From the NCBI GenBank assembly GCA_963969495.1, contig OZ018333.1:85196732-85260731 (forward strand): 64,000 bases of DNA, written 5' to 3'. The position numbers were made by a program, and so were the translations under genes. Shown here in pieces: positions 54,263-64,000 of this stretch. The notes under the pieces are model-generated. The model made no database searches and was not told the origin of the DNA. It was given only the letters and a program-made list of their open reading frames with translations. Source of the DNA: Ceratothoa steindachneri. Its lineage: Eukaryota > Arthropoda > Malacostraca > Isopoda > Cymothoidae. How positions within the stretch are numbered: position 1 is the stretch's first letter; every line of letters begins with the position of its first letter.

Positions 54263-54789
54263 GGTGCCCCTAAATTTTCTACGGGAAACAATAGCTCATC
54301 ACCCCTCGCAGTACCCGCACTGCAAGGGGTGTGTTCAGGCCTGGTAGAGCCAGGTGCCGCCATTCAGGACCACTCCCTTCCGCCTGGTAGCCTGGCAGTC
54401 CATCGGCATGGCGGCTCCACCTTGGACATGGCTTAAAATTGATACAGTGTGAAGAGGAAAGGAAAAGGATGTAAGGAAGGTACCGGTGGGGATGAAGCAG
54501 GTTGTTAAAAAAAACATCCCGAACCGGAGCTCAGAGTTTAGGGAATATTGTCCCCTCCGCCCTCAGCCCCGATCCGGGACGGTTGGCTGAGAAGGAGGTC
54601 AGCATCTACCTTGTGAAATGATAGGCCAACCAGAGAAAGTTGTGGGAGTGTTTGTATGAAAAGCGACTAAGTAGGGGAGAAATACAGGCTGTCTGAAAGA
54701 AGGAGAAGAGGCTAAGCTGGGGTCGGACGGGGTACTGAGTCCCGTCAGCACGGCGGCCAGGATGGCAAATCGCCGCGCCCCTTACGGGG

Positions 54790-54803
54790 CAACAAGAATG
54801 CAT
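54790..54803 (+). repeat. Target-site duplication of LINE copy v, right
   Basis: CAACAAGAATGCAT; partner of 48,129-48,142. Confidence 0.85.
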
Positions 54804-57782
54804 AGAATAGTCTGTGGGACAATGAGGACATCACAATAAGGAGCAGGCAGGCCCTCCATCAGATGGCACTGCAGAAGATAATGTCAAAATCCACCCGGAA
54901 CACCCAAACCGTGGAAACACAGATATTGCACATAAAGGGATGGCGATGTTCCAATGCCCTGAGAGCACTCAGGGCGCTTTGTGAGACACTGTGAAGACAG
55001 ACGCAGTGCCTCGCAGAGCCCCACTGATTTTAAACCTAAATACAAACATTTATGGTGGTTCAGGTATCTCTAAGTGGTGTAGGTATCGTTGAGATGAGAT
55101 GCGGATGTAGTAAGATTTTTAAATGACTGATGGAGAAATAAGGTTGGTGCATACAGGCGAAAATATACTATATACTGCACAGAGTGGAATCTTCCAAGCA
55201 TCAATAAGTAGGCTCTGAATGAGCGACGTGCAGAAGGCACGGGTTGCCAGGCAAATGCTTGTATGTTGGATCAAGTCAGCCTTCCTTAATACACACTCGG
55301 CTGTGGATGCATAAAACTCACATTCGTAATCGAGCTTCGAACAAACAAAGGACCGATAAAAAAGTAATGCAGTATCCCTATCAGTGCCTCATGCACTAAG
55401 CATCACAAAGAGAAGAATATCCTAGGCTTAGATACAAGACCCCCGAAGGTTGTGAATAGGAACCTCTCATGTGAGGCATCTATCAAATACAACACAAAGG
55501 AAAGGGTGAGAGTCCACCCCTTCTAGTAGAACCTATTTAGAAACAAGTCTGGGTCAGGGTGGAGCCAAGGATGACAGCAGTAGTGCACCACCTTAGTCTT
55601 GGCCAAGGAAAACCAAAGCCTGCGTGTTTTTCGACATAACAAGAGGCATGGTTCAATGCTTGTTCAAGTTGACATCTGCGCAGCACCCAAAGAGATTGAC
55701 AAGTCATCCACAAAAAGTACAACAAAAACATCTTCCAGCATCGAGGTGATGCCATTGATGCTCAGGGCAAAGATTGTAATACTTCTGTGCGGGACCCCCT
55801 TTTACTGCTTCATTGGCCCAGAGAGGGCTTTCCCGACCTGTACATGGAATCCACACTCTTGCGGAAATTCAGATATAAAGATTGGGAGGTGTCCCATTGC
55901 CCTAATCATGTGGAGTGTCAATATATGCAGAAAGCTTCTGTTTGAGGGCAGTCTCACACTCGGCTAACCACCACAGAAGAGGTCGGCATGCAAAATGACC
56001 AGACGTTCTAGGAATAGTAGTTAAGCCCAGAGCAAAGAGGTTGCTGGAGAAGAACTTGATGGCCTCATCCAGCACCTTAAACACCTCAACTAAGACTGAT
56101 TTAGAGGAATCAGTCATTTCCTGAAATGCTGACCAACACCTTTGCACCAAGCACCACCCAGGTGGGACCTTAGTCGGCAGTGGCCAAAAAATATTTGATG
56201 AAAAAGTGATCACTACCATGGAAGTGAGTAACTACCACCCACCCAAAATCTGGCTGTGCATCCAGAGAGCAAAGAGATAGATCAAGACAGCAAAATGAAG
56301 CGTAAACTCATCCACATTTAGAAAACCAATCTCCAGCTCATCGATCAGGTCAGCAAGGACCTGATCCCTGAGATTGATTGAGTAGTCTCCCTAGAAGGAG
56401 TGTCTATCGTTCAGATTCTTGAGCATAAGAAATGACTCTGTAACTTTGCCACAACCTGGCAGAAGTTCCCTGCGTCAAAGATGGCCGACAGTGGAATGTA
56501 TGCAGAAAAAACAGCATACCTTCTATCCAGGTGCAGCTGCACAGCTACTGCCTGAAAGGAGGTTCTAAATCAAAGAGAAGAATGTTAACATCATGCCGGG
56601 TGTAGATGGCGCATCCTCCAAGCCCAGCTTCCACCCTGTGGTTGTGGGGTCACAAAACCCTTAAACTGGGGCAACATAGGCAAGGGGCACACGTCTAGCA
56701 TCGTCTCAAAAAAGATAGATAAAAGAAAATGGGAGGAGACGAACCTCTGCATATTCCTTTGAAGGAATATGCCCTCCAGGCCTAGCTTCAAGGAGATGCA
56801 GAGGACCTCTTTGAAAAGAAGACACTCAGGAAAATGGCCGTCCACTTCTAAGTCTGGAAGCTGTTTGCTGACAATGCACTGTCGCCTTTGAGGACAAATT
56901 AGAGGAGGTTGGGCTAACCATGGGAATCTTTTCCTCAAAACCTTAGGCAGATGGGGGCAGCTTTGTAGGTGGGGGGCTTCTCCTTTGTAGGAATGACCTT
57001 CTTTGAGTCATGCAGCCTAGTACTGGGTGTAGGCATAGGAGCTAAAGCTCTTATGGTGCTGTTCTCCTTTTGGAAGCAGCTTTAGCAACACCAGAAGACG
57101 GCCTCACGACCAACTTCAGGGGTGTTGCCTCCTGCGAGTTTAACACCTCAGTGGAGACCATTAGCAAATTCCCCATAGAGGAAAGAGTCACCCTGGGAAA
57201 AGAGAGGGGAGCCATGGTTTTAGCCATGGCTGGGTATTAACCCTTTGTGCCACCAGCTGTACCAGGTAAGTGGCCAGTGTGGGTAGAACCAGCAGAGGGG
57301 TTCAGAATGGGCGCGGAAACAACTGTGCTTGTATGCCTGGGGAGGGCAGGAGCAGAGGGTGTCTTTCTTAAAATTAAAGCATAAGGGATCCTATGCAGCC
57401 TAGGATGCCAGGACCAAGTCCTTAGCCTTGCAAAATGAGAGACTATCCTGCGCCTGAATACACAAGATTTCCTTCCAGGGAGATATACACCACATTGCTT
57501 TCAAGAGGGGAGATGCAGCTATCCACAATTGACACACTTAGCCACACACAATTTGGAATTATCATGTTAGGCCTTGGAGCAACTTACCTAGACTTTGGGT
57601 AACCCCTACTTGGCACATCTAATGGAGTGATTCGTATGGAAGAAGAATTAGTAGTAGTACCACCTCTGCAGAAGTGGAATGAATAACATCCGTGGGAAAC
57701 ATACACCAAAGCACAGCAACTCAGAGAGCTTGTTTTCTCATCACATGTTCGACCTTGGGTCACTCCATGCTGTCATCTATGA
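54790..57782 (-). mobile_element. Old I/Jockey-type LINE (copy vi), right part
   Basis: Continuation of 47,765-48,142. From left to right it runs from the C-terminal Cys/His region through RNase H (deleted in part near 54,870), RT (55,080-55,900), endonuclease (55,930-56,750) and ORF1 (56,760-57,782). It is far more diverged and AT-shifted than copies iv, v and vii. It is broken at 57,782 by the T-run of the next copy. Confidence 0.8.
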
Positions 57783-58018
57783 TTTTTTTTTTTTTTAAAG
57801 GAGCTATCTGGCGACTGCCCACTTGGGCATAAGCGCCGCAAACTAACAGGCCAGTTCTAGGCTACTTTAAAATAAAAAATTTAACGGAAACAACAATAAA
57901 AAGGGATAACAATCAGGGAGCGCGGTCCGGCGTCGGGTGCGGACCCCCTCCCCCCGACGCAGGAGCCTGCGACCTACAAAAAAAAACAAAAAAACAACAA
58001 TAACAAAAAAACAACAAG

Positions 58019-61000
58019 TTAAATACAAGGGAGAATGCCAGCCTCCCCCCAAAAGTCTATCAGTCCACCAGTCATGGTGCACGCACTCGACCTGAGTACG
58101 AGGGACAGGCGGTAGCGACCCCGCCCATCTCGGTACCGAAACAGGTAAAGTACGCGAAGATCACCCAGAATAGAACATTCAACAAAAATGTCCCGAACAG
58201 TCTGGGGTACGACGCAGTCGTCGCAATAGGGCGTAGTCGAGCACTCCATCAAATAGCAATGCGTCAAACGAGTGTGTCCGATTCAGAAACGACAGGAAGC
58301 GACCTGAAGCCGTCGCGGCATTGGGGGATACGTCCATGGGAACAGTCGCGGCGCAATGGCACGCAACTTTAAGTTCCCTTCGACCGTCTCCCATATTCTA
58401 TGCCAAGCAGTCGGAAGAGCTGCCCGTATTCCTGCCATGAAGTCGGTATGAGGAAGAGCGAAACGCTGGTCTGGTCGCAGAGTAGCGTCTTCGAAGGCTC
58501 TTTAGCGCGCTCATTCCCCTCAATTCCTACATGTCCAGGAACTCAGCAGAAGATAATCTCGACATCTGCCCGGCTCGCCAAAACCGTGGCGTCACCGATA
58601 TCGCGAACCAGGGGATGCGGAGATTCCAATGCCTCGAGAGCACTCAGGGGGCTTTGTGAGTCGTTATAGATCACAATCCGGTCTCCGAACCAGGCACGTC
58701 GCGTAATCTCCCGTACCAAGTGGTGTATTGCCCCCAGCTCGGCCGGAAGGACAGACGCAGCGCCTGGCAGAGCCCCGCTGACTTCAAACAGAGGGGATAG
58801 CGTGGAAGCCGACCCCCTCTTGGGACTTGGAGCCATCCGTATACACTGGCACAGTTCCAGTGTGACACCAGGTGCGCTCCAGAAAGGTCGAACGCAATAC
58901 TCCCGGCGACGTACAAGCTTTGGGAGCAGAGGCGTGGCGATGAATAGCCAAATGTGGTACCCTCCAGGGTGGCATCCTAGGCAAAACCAGGGGCGCCACC
59001 GGCCCAAGAGCTATACCTAGCTCCCGAAGGAGTTTCATGGCCCTAAAATCAAAGGATTTAGCCCTAAATTTGGGTTTAGGGTATGATGGCGTCTCTCGGC
59101 GGCATAGGCACCATCGAGATCAGCTGCGGATGCAGTGAGAGCTGTTGGCGACTGAGGGAGACGCCGGGCTCGCGCGTACAGGCGAGTGATGCACTGCACG
59201 CGGCGCAGAGCGAGTGGCATCTCCCCAGCATCGACCAACAGGCTCTCAATGGGGGAAGTGTTGAAGGCACCGGTCGCAAGGCGAAGGCCGGTGTGGTGGA
59301 TCGAATCCACCTTCCGCAATAAGCGCTCGGCTGCGGATGCATAAAACTCGCACCCGTAGTCGAGCTTCAAACGAACAAAGGATCGATAAAAAAGTAGGGC
59401 AGTAGCCCTATCAGCGCCCCAAGCGCTGAACGTCACGGAACGAAGAATGTCCATGGCGCGGGTACAAGAGACCCTAAGGCTGCGAATATGAGCCTCACAG
59501 GTGAGGCATCAGTCAAATACAAGACCAAGGAAATGATGCGATTCCACCACATCCAGGCGCACCCCATTAAGAAACAAATCTGGGTCGGGGTGAATCTGTG
59601 GATGGCGAAAGAAGTGCACCACCTTAGTCTTGGCCAAAGAAAACCGAAACCTGTGCGCTTCAGGGAAGCGAGAGAAGCGGTTCAATGCCTGTTAGAGTCC
59701 ACGCTCCAGAGTTAGCATCTAGGCCGCGCCAAAAGATATCGAAAGGTCGTCCACGTAGAGCCTAGCAAGAACATCTTTCGGCAGCACCTAGGTGATGCCG
59801 TGGATGCTCAGGGCAAAGAGAGTGACAATGAGGAAACTTCCCTGCAGGACACAATCTTCCTGCTCCTTTGGGCCGGAGAGTGCTCCCCCCACCCGTACGC
59901 GGAATCGACGATCTCACAAAAATTCAGATATAAACATTGGGAGGCGTCCCCTCGCCCCCATCGTGTGGAGAGTCTCCATGATACCGTATCGCCATGCGGT
60001 ATCATAGGCCTTCTCCAGATCGAAAAACAGCGTAGCGTAGTTCTGTCTACGAAGGAAAGCCTCGCAGACGGCATTTTCCAGTAGGAGCAGAGCATCCGAA
60101 GTGGAATGGAACATGCAGAAGACGCACTGTGCAGAAGACAGATGGCCTCCGCTGTCCAGGAAAAAGGCTAATCTAACATTTATCAATTTCTCCATCAACT
60201 TGCACACGCAAGAGGTTAGAGAGATTGGGCGGAAACCGGTCGGAGTAGAGTGATCTCTCCCCGGTTTGCGAAAGGCGAGCACAGTAGCGATTCACCAGGA
60301 GTCTGGGAGAAGACCTTCAACCCAGATGCTGTTGAACAAATCTAACAGAAAAGCCATGCCTCGCTCACCCAGGTGTCGAAGCATGGCGTACGGGACATCG
60401 TCCGGACCATGAGCAGTGTCCGCGCACGAAGCGAGAGCGGAGCGAAACTCACTCACAGTAAACTTGTCGTTGAAGGGTTCTCCGCCTCTGGAGATAAAGT
60501 CCAGCCGGCAGCCTTCCGCGACATCACGACGTGCATTCAATGCTGGCGGAGCAGCATCCCGGGTAGAGAATGCGGAAAAAGCGGTCGCTAAGGATTCCGC
60601 CACGGACGCGGGGTCCGAGATTGCGGTCCCATTCTCCTGGAGAACGGGAGGGGGGTCCTGCCAGAACCTGCCCCGCATCCTTTTGACTCGCTTCCACACC
60701 TCTGCTAAAGGGGTCTTCCCATTAAGTGAAGACACGTATGCCTGCCAAGAAGAGCGGCGGGCGTCCTTCGGAATATACCAGAACCTAGCCCTAGCCCGAC
60801 GAAATTCAGCGACAGTGAAATCGTTCAGGCGGCGCTTATAGCGCATATAGGCATAACGCTTCTCTTTCAGGGCCGTCTCACACTCAGCCGACCGCCATGG
60901 AGGGGTAGGCGTGCAAAACGGCCAGACGTGCTAGGAATAGTAGTCAGGCCCACGGCGATGAGGTTGCCGGAGAAGAACTCAACGGCCTCATCTACCGACC

Positions 61001-61745
61001 TAAACTCCTCGACCTAGATAGAGAATTCAGTCATTTCCTGAAATGCAGGCTACCGCGCCCGCGACAAGCACCACCGAGGTGGTCTCTCAGGCCACAGTTG
61101 CCCTGAAAATCATATTTGAATGGAAAAGTGATCACTACCATGGAGGTCATCGACCACCTCCCAATTAAAATCAGGCTGTGCATCCGAAGAGCACAAACAG
61201 AACAAGGCAAGAAAATGAAGCGGTTCTCGGACAGCAATGCGTAAACTCATCCACATTTACGACACCGATCTCAAGCTCTTCTATCAGATCACCACAGACC
61301 TGTTCCCTGGGATTTATGGAGTAATCTCCCCAGAGAGGATGCCTGCCGTTCAGATCTCCAAGCAAGAGAAAGGGACTCTGCAACCGTGCCACGATGCGGC
61401 GGAAGTCCCCCGCGTCGAAGTCAGGTGACGGTGGAATGCACGCAGAAATGATAGTATACCTCCTATCTAGGTGCAGCTGCACATCCACTGCCTGAAAGAA
61501 GGTATCTAAAGAGAAAGGAAGAACGGAGACATCATGCCGGGTGTAAACGGCGCATCCCCCAGCCCGGCCATCCCGTGGTGGTGGGGACGCAAGACCCTTA
61601 TACCCCGGGAGGGAGGGCAGGGGGCACGCGCCTAGCATGGTCTCCTGCAAAAAGATAGCTAACGGGGAAAGGGACGAGACGAGCCTCCGCAGCTCCTCCC
61701 AGTTGGCACGGAGTCAAGGGTAATTCCATTGAAGGAATATGCCCT
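58019..61745 (-). pseudogene. LINE ORF2 of copy vii (most complete)
   Basis: Endonuclease: LQETMLGACPLPSLPGYKGL, LLLGDLNGRHPLWGDYSI and VVITFPFKYDFQGNC-type end (61,650-61,060). The linker is complete here (YKRRLNDFTVAEFRRARARF, 60,840). RT: GFRPISLTSCVCKLMEKLIN, FFDLEKAYDTAWRYGIMETL and LYVDDLSISF (59,740). RNase H: VYTDGSKSQEG, AELGAIHHLVREI (Val to Gly) and IYNDSQSPLSAL (catalytic-strand Ser to Asn and Ala to Pro). C-terminal: YCDDCVVPQTVRDIFVECSI, a Cys2-His-Cys-like region. Frame changes near 60,290, 59,900, 59,030 and 58,540. Confidence 0.8.
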
Positions 61746-61751
61746 CCAGGC

Positions 61752-64000
61752 CTAGCTCGGAGGAGACGCGGGGGCCCTCCTCGAACAGAAGACCCTCACG
61801 GGAATAGCCGTACCCTTCCCGGAGGCCGAACCCCGGGCACTGTTGGCCGGACAAAGCGCTGAAGGCGCTGTCGCCTTCGAGGACTTATTGGGGCAGGTTG
61901 GGCTCGCCATGCGAGTCTTTTCCTCCCTCCGCCTCGAAACCTTAGGCAGGCGTTGCGGCTTCGGAGGCGGGGACACGTCTTTTAGAGGAACCACCATCTC
62001 CGAGCCACTGGCTCCACCTCTAGGCGTGTGCGAAGGAACCGAAGCTCCTTTGTTGCTGTCCTTCTTTCAGGGGACAGCTTTAGAAACCCCGGAAGATAGC
62101 CTAGTGACCAACTTCAGGGGTTTTGCTTCCTGTGAGTGTAACGACTCGGTGGAGGCGGGTGGCCGTTTCGCCTTACAGGAAACGGTCACGCTGGGGGAAG
62201 GGGGGGAGGGAGCCCTGGTTTTAGCCGGGGCTGGGTGTGAACCCTTTTTGCCGCCAGCTTTACCAGGAAAGCGCCCGGTTGAGTAGAGCCCGCAGAAGGG
62301 CTCCGAATGGGCGCGAAAACAACCGTGCTCGTTAGCCTGGATGGGCCAGGAGCAGAGGGTGCCTTTCTAACTATTGAGGCATATGACGTCCCAGGCAGAG
62401 CCGGGCGCGCCAGGACCAAATCCTTAGCCTCGCGGAATGAGAGTCGATCCTGGGCCTGAACGGCCAGGGATTCTTTCTTAAGGAGATATGCAATACATTG
62501 CTTCGAAAAAGCGGGTTGCGGCTCTCCGCAATTGACACACTTGGCCACACACGATTAAGACTTATCGTGTGCGGCCTTGGAGCAATTTACACAGACTTCG
62601 GGTGACCCTGACTTTGAACGTCTACAAGTACGATTCGTATGGCCGAAGCGGTGAGTGTAATAGCACCGCCGCTCAGTGGCACGAATGCCTTCACGCAGTA
62701 GCGGTAACAACCGGCACGCACCGACTCAAGGAGCTTGTCACAGTCGAACGTGACAAAGAGTGTAGGAGTGGGACTCGAGGCCCCTCCCTGTTTTCTCATC
62801 ACACGTTCGACCTTGACCTCCCTATGGTCGGCCAGCTCTAAGGTGATGTCCTCTATGGAGTAGTCAACGAGTTCCCTCGCATAAACTACTCCTTTCACAA
62901 AGTTCATGGTAGAGTGCGGCGTCACACTCACCGAAGTGCCATGAAGGGGCCGAAGAGCACTTATCTTGGCCGCCTCGGCGGGATTCGCCAGAAGGCTCCA
63001 GTCCGAGAAACGGGACGCCTTCGGCTCTCTCCCAATTACAACAGCTAATCCTCTCCTCAGATGGATCATGTTGCCCTTGGCCAACATGCTGCCATCAGTG
63101 GAGCGAATGACGAGGAAGCGTTTGAAGCGAGCAGGCTCGAAAACGCCTGGTAACCTCTAATTGAGGGGACCCGATGTTATCGAGGCTCCGCCCAGCGCAT
63201 TTTTGGTCTTTGTCATATTCGGGGGCTCTGCACCCGGGGTCGGGGGTCAAGAGGCCGGATCTGCCGATTTTAGCTTGGTCGCTTGCCAAAGTGGCAGCAG
63301 ACCCATCCGTCCCCGCAGCCCCCGCGGATGGAGAGGAGCCCCGAGTCTTCTTTGTCTTTTTCCTTTTTGGAGAGGAGGGCGGGGATTGAACCCGCTTCTT
63401 ACCTCTGCCGGCAGAAGCCCCTAGGCCAGATGGACCGGCCTCAGCCAGGTCCTTCTCCGAAATGGAGAAGGTCCTGGTGGTCGCAGGGGCACCTTCCAGG
63501 AGGAGATCCTTCCCCTCCTTGTACTGCCTCAGAAACCATAGTCATTTGAGGAGGACCTTGCATAGGGGCGGATTCGGGTTCGGTGTTTGGCGCCGAGCCC
63601 GGATTCCTCCCTATGGAAGGCCCTACCATGTGAGGCTGGGTTTCCTCAAGGACCATGTCTATCACAAGAGGGGCCTCCAGTTGGCTATCTCCTCCCAGGA
63701 CATCTCAGGTCCCCTTGGCAGTGTCACCAGTCTTGTGTGGGGAGGCACAGGCCTTGACCCAAGCAAGGTTTAAAATTCTTGCCAGCAGGTCTTTTGAGGG
63801 AAGCGACCGAAGGGGCTTGGCTTCCCTCTCCCCCCTAAGGGGGTTTGCCCTACCGAGCCGCTTACACGAGGGGCGGTCGGCAATGGGCTGCCTGCTAGCT
63901 TTCTTGGCAGTCCCCTTAGAAAGAAAAGGAGGGAATGCCGCTGGAAATAGGGAGGTGCCCGAAAGCACCTCTAGAGAAGGGGGTGAGGGGGAGTCTTCTT
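61752..64000 (-). pseudogene. LINE ORF1 of copy vii (start beyond window)
   Basis: Seen from the N-terminal third (63,968) to the end: MLAKGNMIHLRRGLAVVIGR (63,087), FVKGVVYARELVDYSIEDIT and CVNCGEPQPAFSKQC (62,540). The first knuckle is damaged near 62,650. The basic Pro-rich tail ends CSRRAPASPPS (61,752), just ahead of ORF2. Frame changes near 63,440, 63,100 and 62,580. Confidence 0.75.

Larger units (their letters stand above)
48143..54789 (-). mobile_element. Full-length I/Jockey-type LINE (copy v), 6,647 bp
   Basis: Complete from the 5' palindrome CCCCGTAAGGGG (54,789) to an A-rich 3' tail (AAATAAATAAA on the - strand, at 48,143). It is flanked by a 14-bp duplication and sits inside an older copy of the same family. 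The best reference for the family in this window, although its frames are broken. Confidence 0.9.
57783..64000 (-). mobile_element. I/Jockey-type LINE (copy vii), 5' end beyond the window
   Basis: 3' tail T-run at 57,783-57,797, 3' UTR to about 58,018, ORF2 58,019-61,745, ORF1 from 61,752 rightward past the window end. It is inserted in ORF1 of the old copy vi. Least internally deleted ORF2 of the set. Confidence 0.85.

Noticed and set aside
1..64000. CRISPR array, prokaryotic operon or prophage
   Set aside because: No regularly spaced direct repeats with unique spacers; the repeats are zinc-finger units, microsatellites and LINE copies. Splice sites and transposon types are eukaryotic.

Overview
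This is eukaryotic nuclear DNA, most likely from an arthropod and possibly a decapod crustacean (inference, moderate to low confidence). The support is spliceosomal intron signals, C2H2 zinc-finger arrays, mariner transposons, CR1 and I/Jockey-type LINEs with RNase H, and a 120-nt 5S rRNA sequence with an arthropod-like start and end. Nothing looks bacterial or viral. Well over half of the window is transposable-element sequence. One LINE family (RNase H-bearing I/Jockey type, three-CCHC ORF1, about 6.6 kb) accounts for at least nine copies or fragments.

Layout. 1-4,290: decayed + strand LINE copy with an ~840-bp insertion. 4,291-7,600: intron-like DNA and a 16-finger C2H2 gene (+) with a decayed tail. 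7,665-7,960: LINE fragment. 8,640-9,030: leucine-rich-repeat (LRR) pseudogene (-). 9,690-11,590: Ty3/gypsy remnant (-). 11,611-16,297: near-intact CR1-type LINE headed by a complete 5S rRNA sequence. 17,332-18,190: 44-bp tandem repeat split by a deleted mariner. 18,215-22,600: LINE copy (+) split by a full-length mariner. 22,690-23,200: second LRR pseudogene (+). 23,640-24,150: reverse-transcriptase fragment (-). 24,735-24,858: candidate exon. 25,030-27,400: LINE fragments (-). 27,438-28,737: second C2H2 gene, frameshifted (-). 29,307-29,463: TA and GA microsatellites. 29,520-41,686: LINE copies (-), including a full-length one at 35,112-41,686. 41,890-47,600: AT-rich DNA with a hAT remnant, a duplicated exon pair (-), two RT fragments and a tRNA-derived SINE. 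47,765-57,782: an old LINE copy split by a full-length young copy (48,143-54,789) with a 14-bp target duplication. 57,783-64,000: another LINE copy running off the end.

The most notable points are these. (1) A CR1-like LINE has a whole 5S rRNA sequence at its 5' end. Its ORF2 has no usable start codon but lies in the -1 frame of ORF1 behind a correctly phased GGGAAAC slippery heptamer. (2) A zinc-finger gene and an LRR gene occur twice, tail to tail, in mirror-image order, which suggests an old large inverted duplication whose centre filled with transposons. (3) Two 159-nt, phase-0, splice-site-flanked exons exactly 1,800 bp apart encode related 53-residue segments of an unrecognised protein.

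The genes form no pathway. The host coding content is two zinc-finger loci, two LRR pseudogenes and a few isolated exons. Most open frames elsewhere are transposon fragments or frame shadows.
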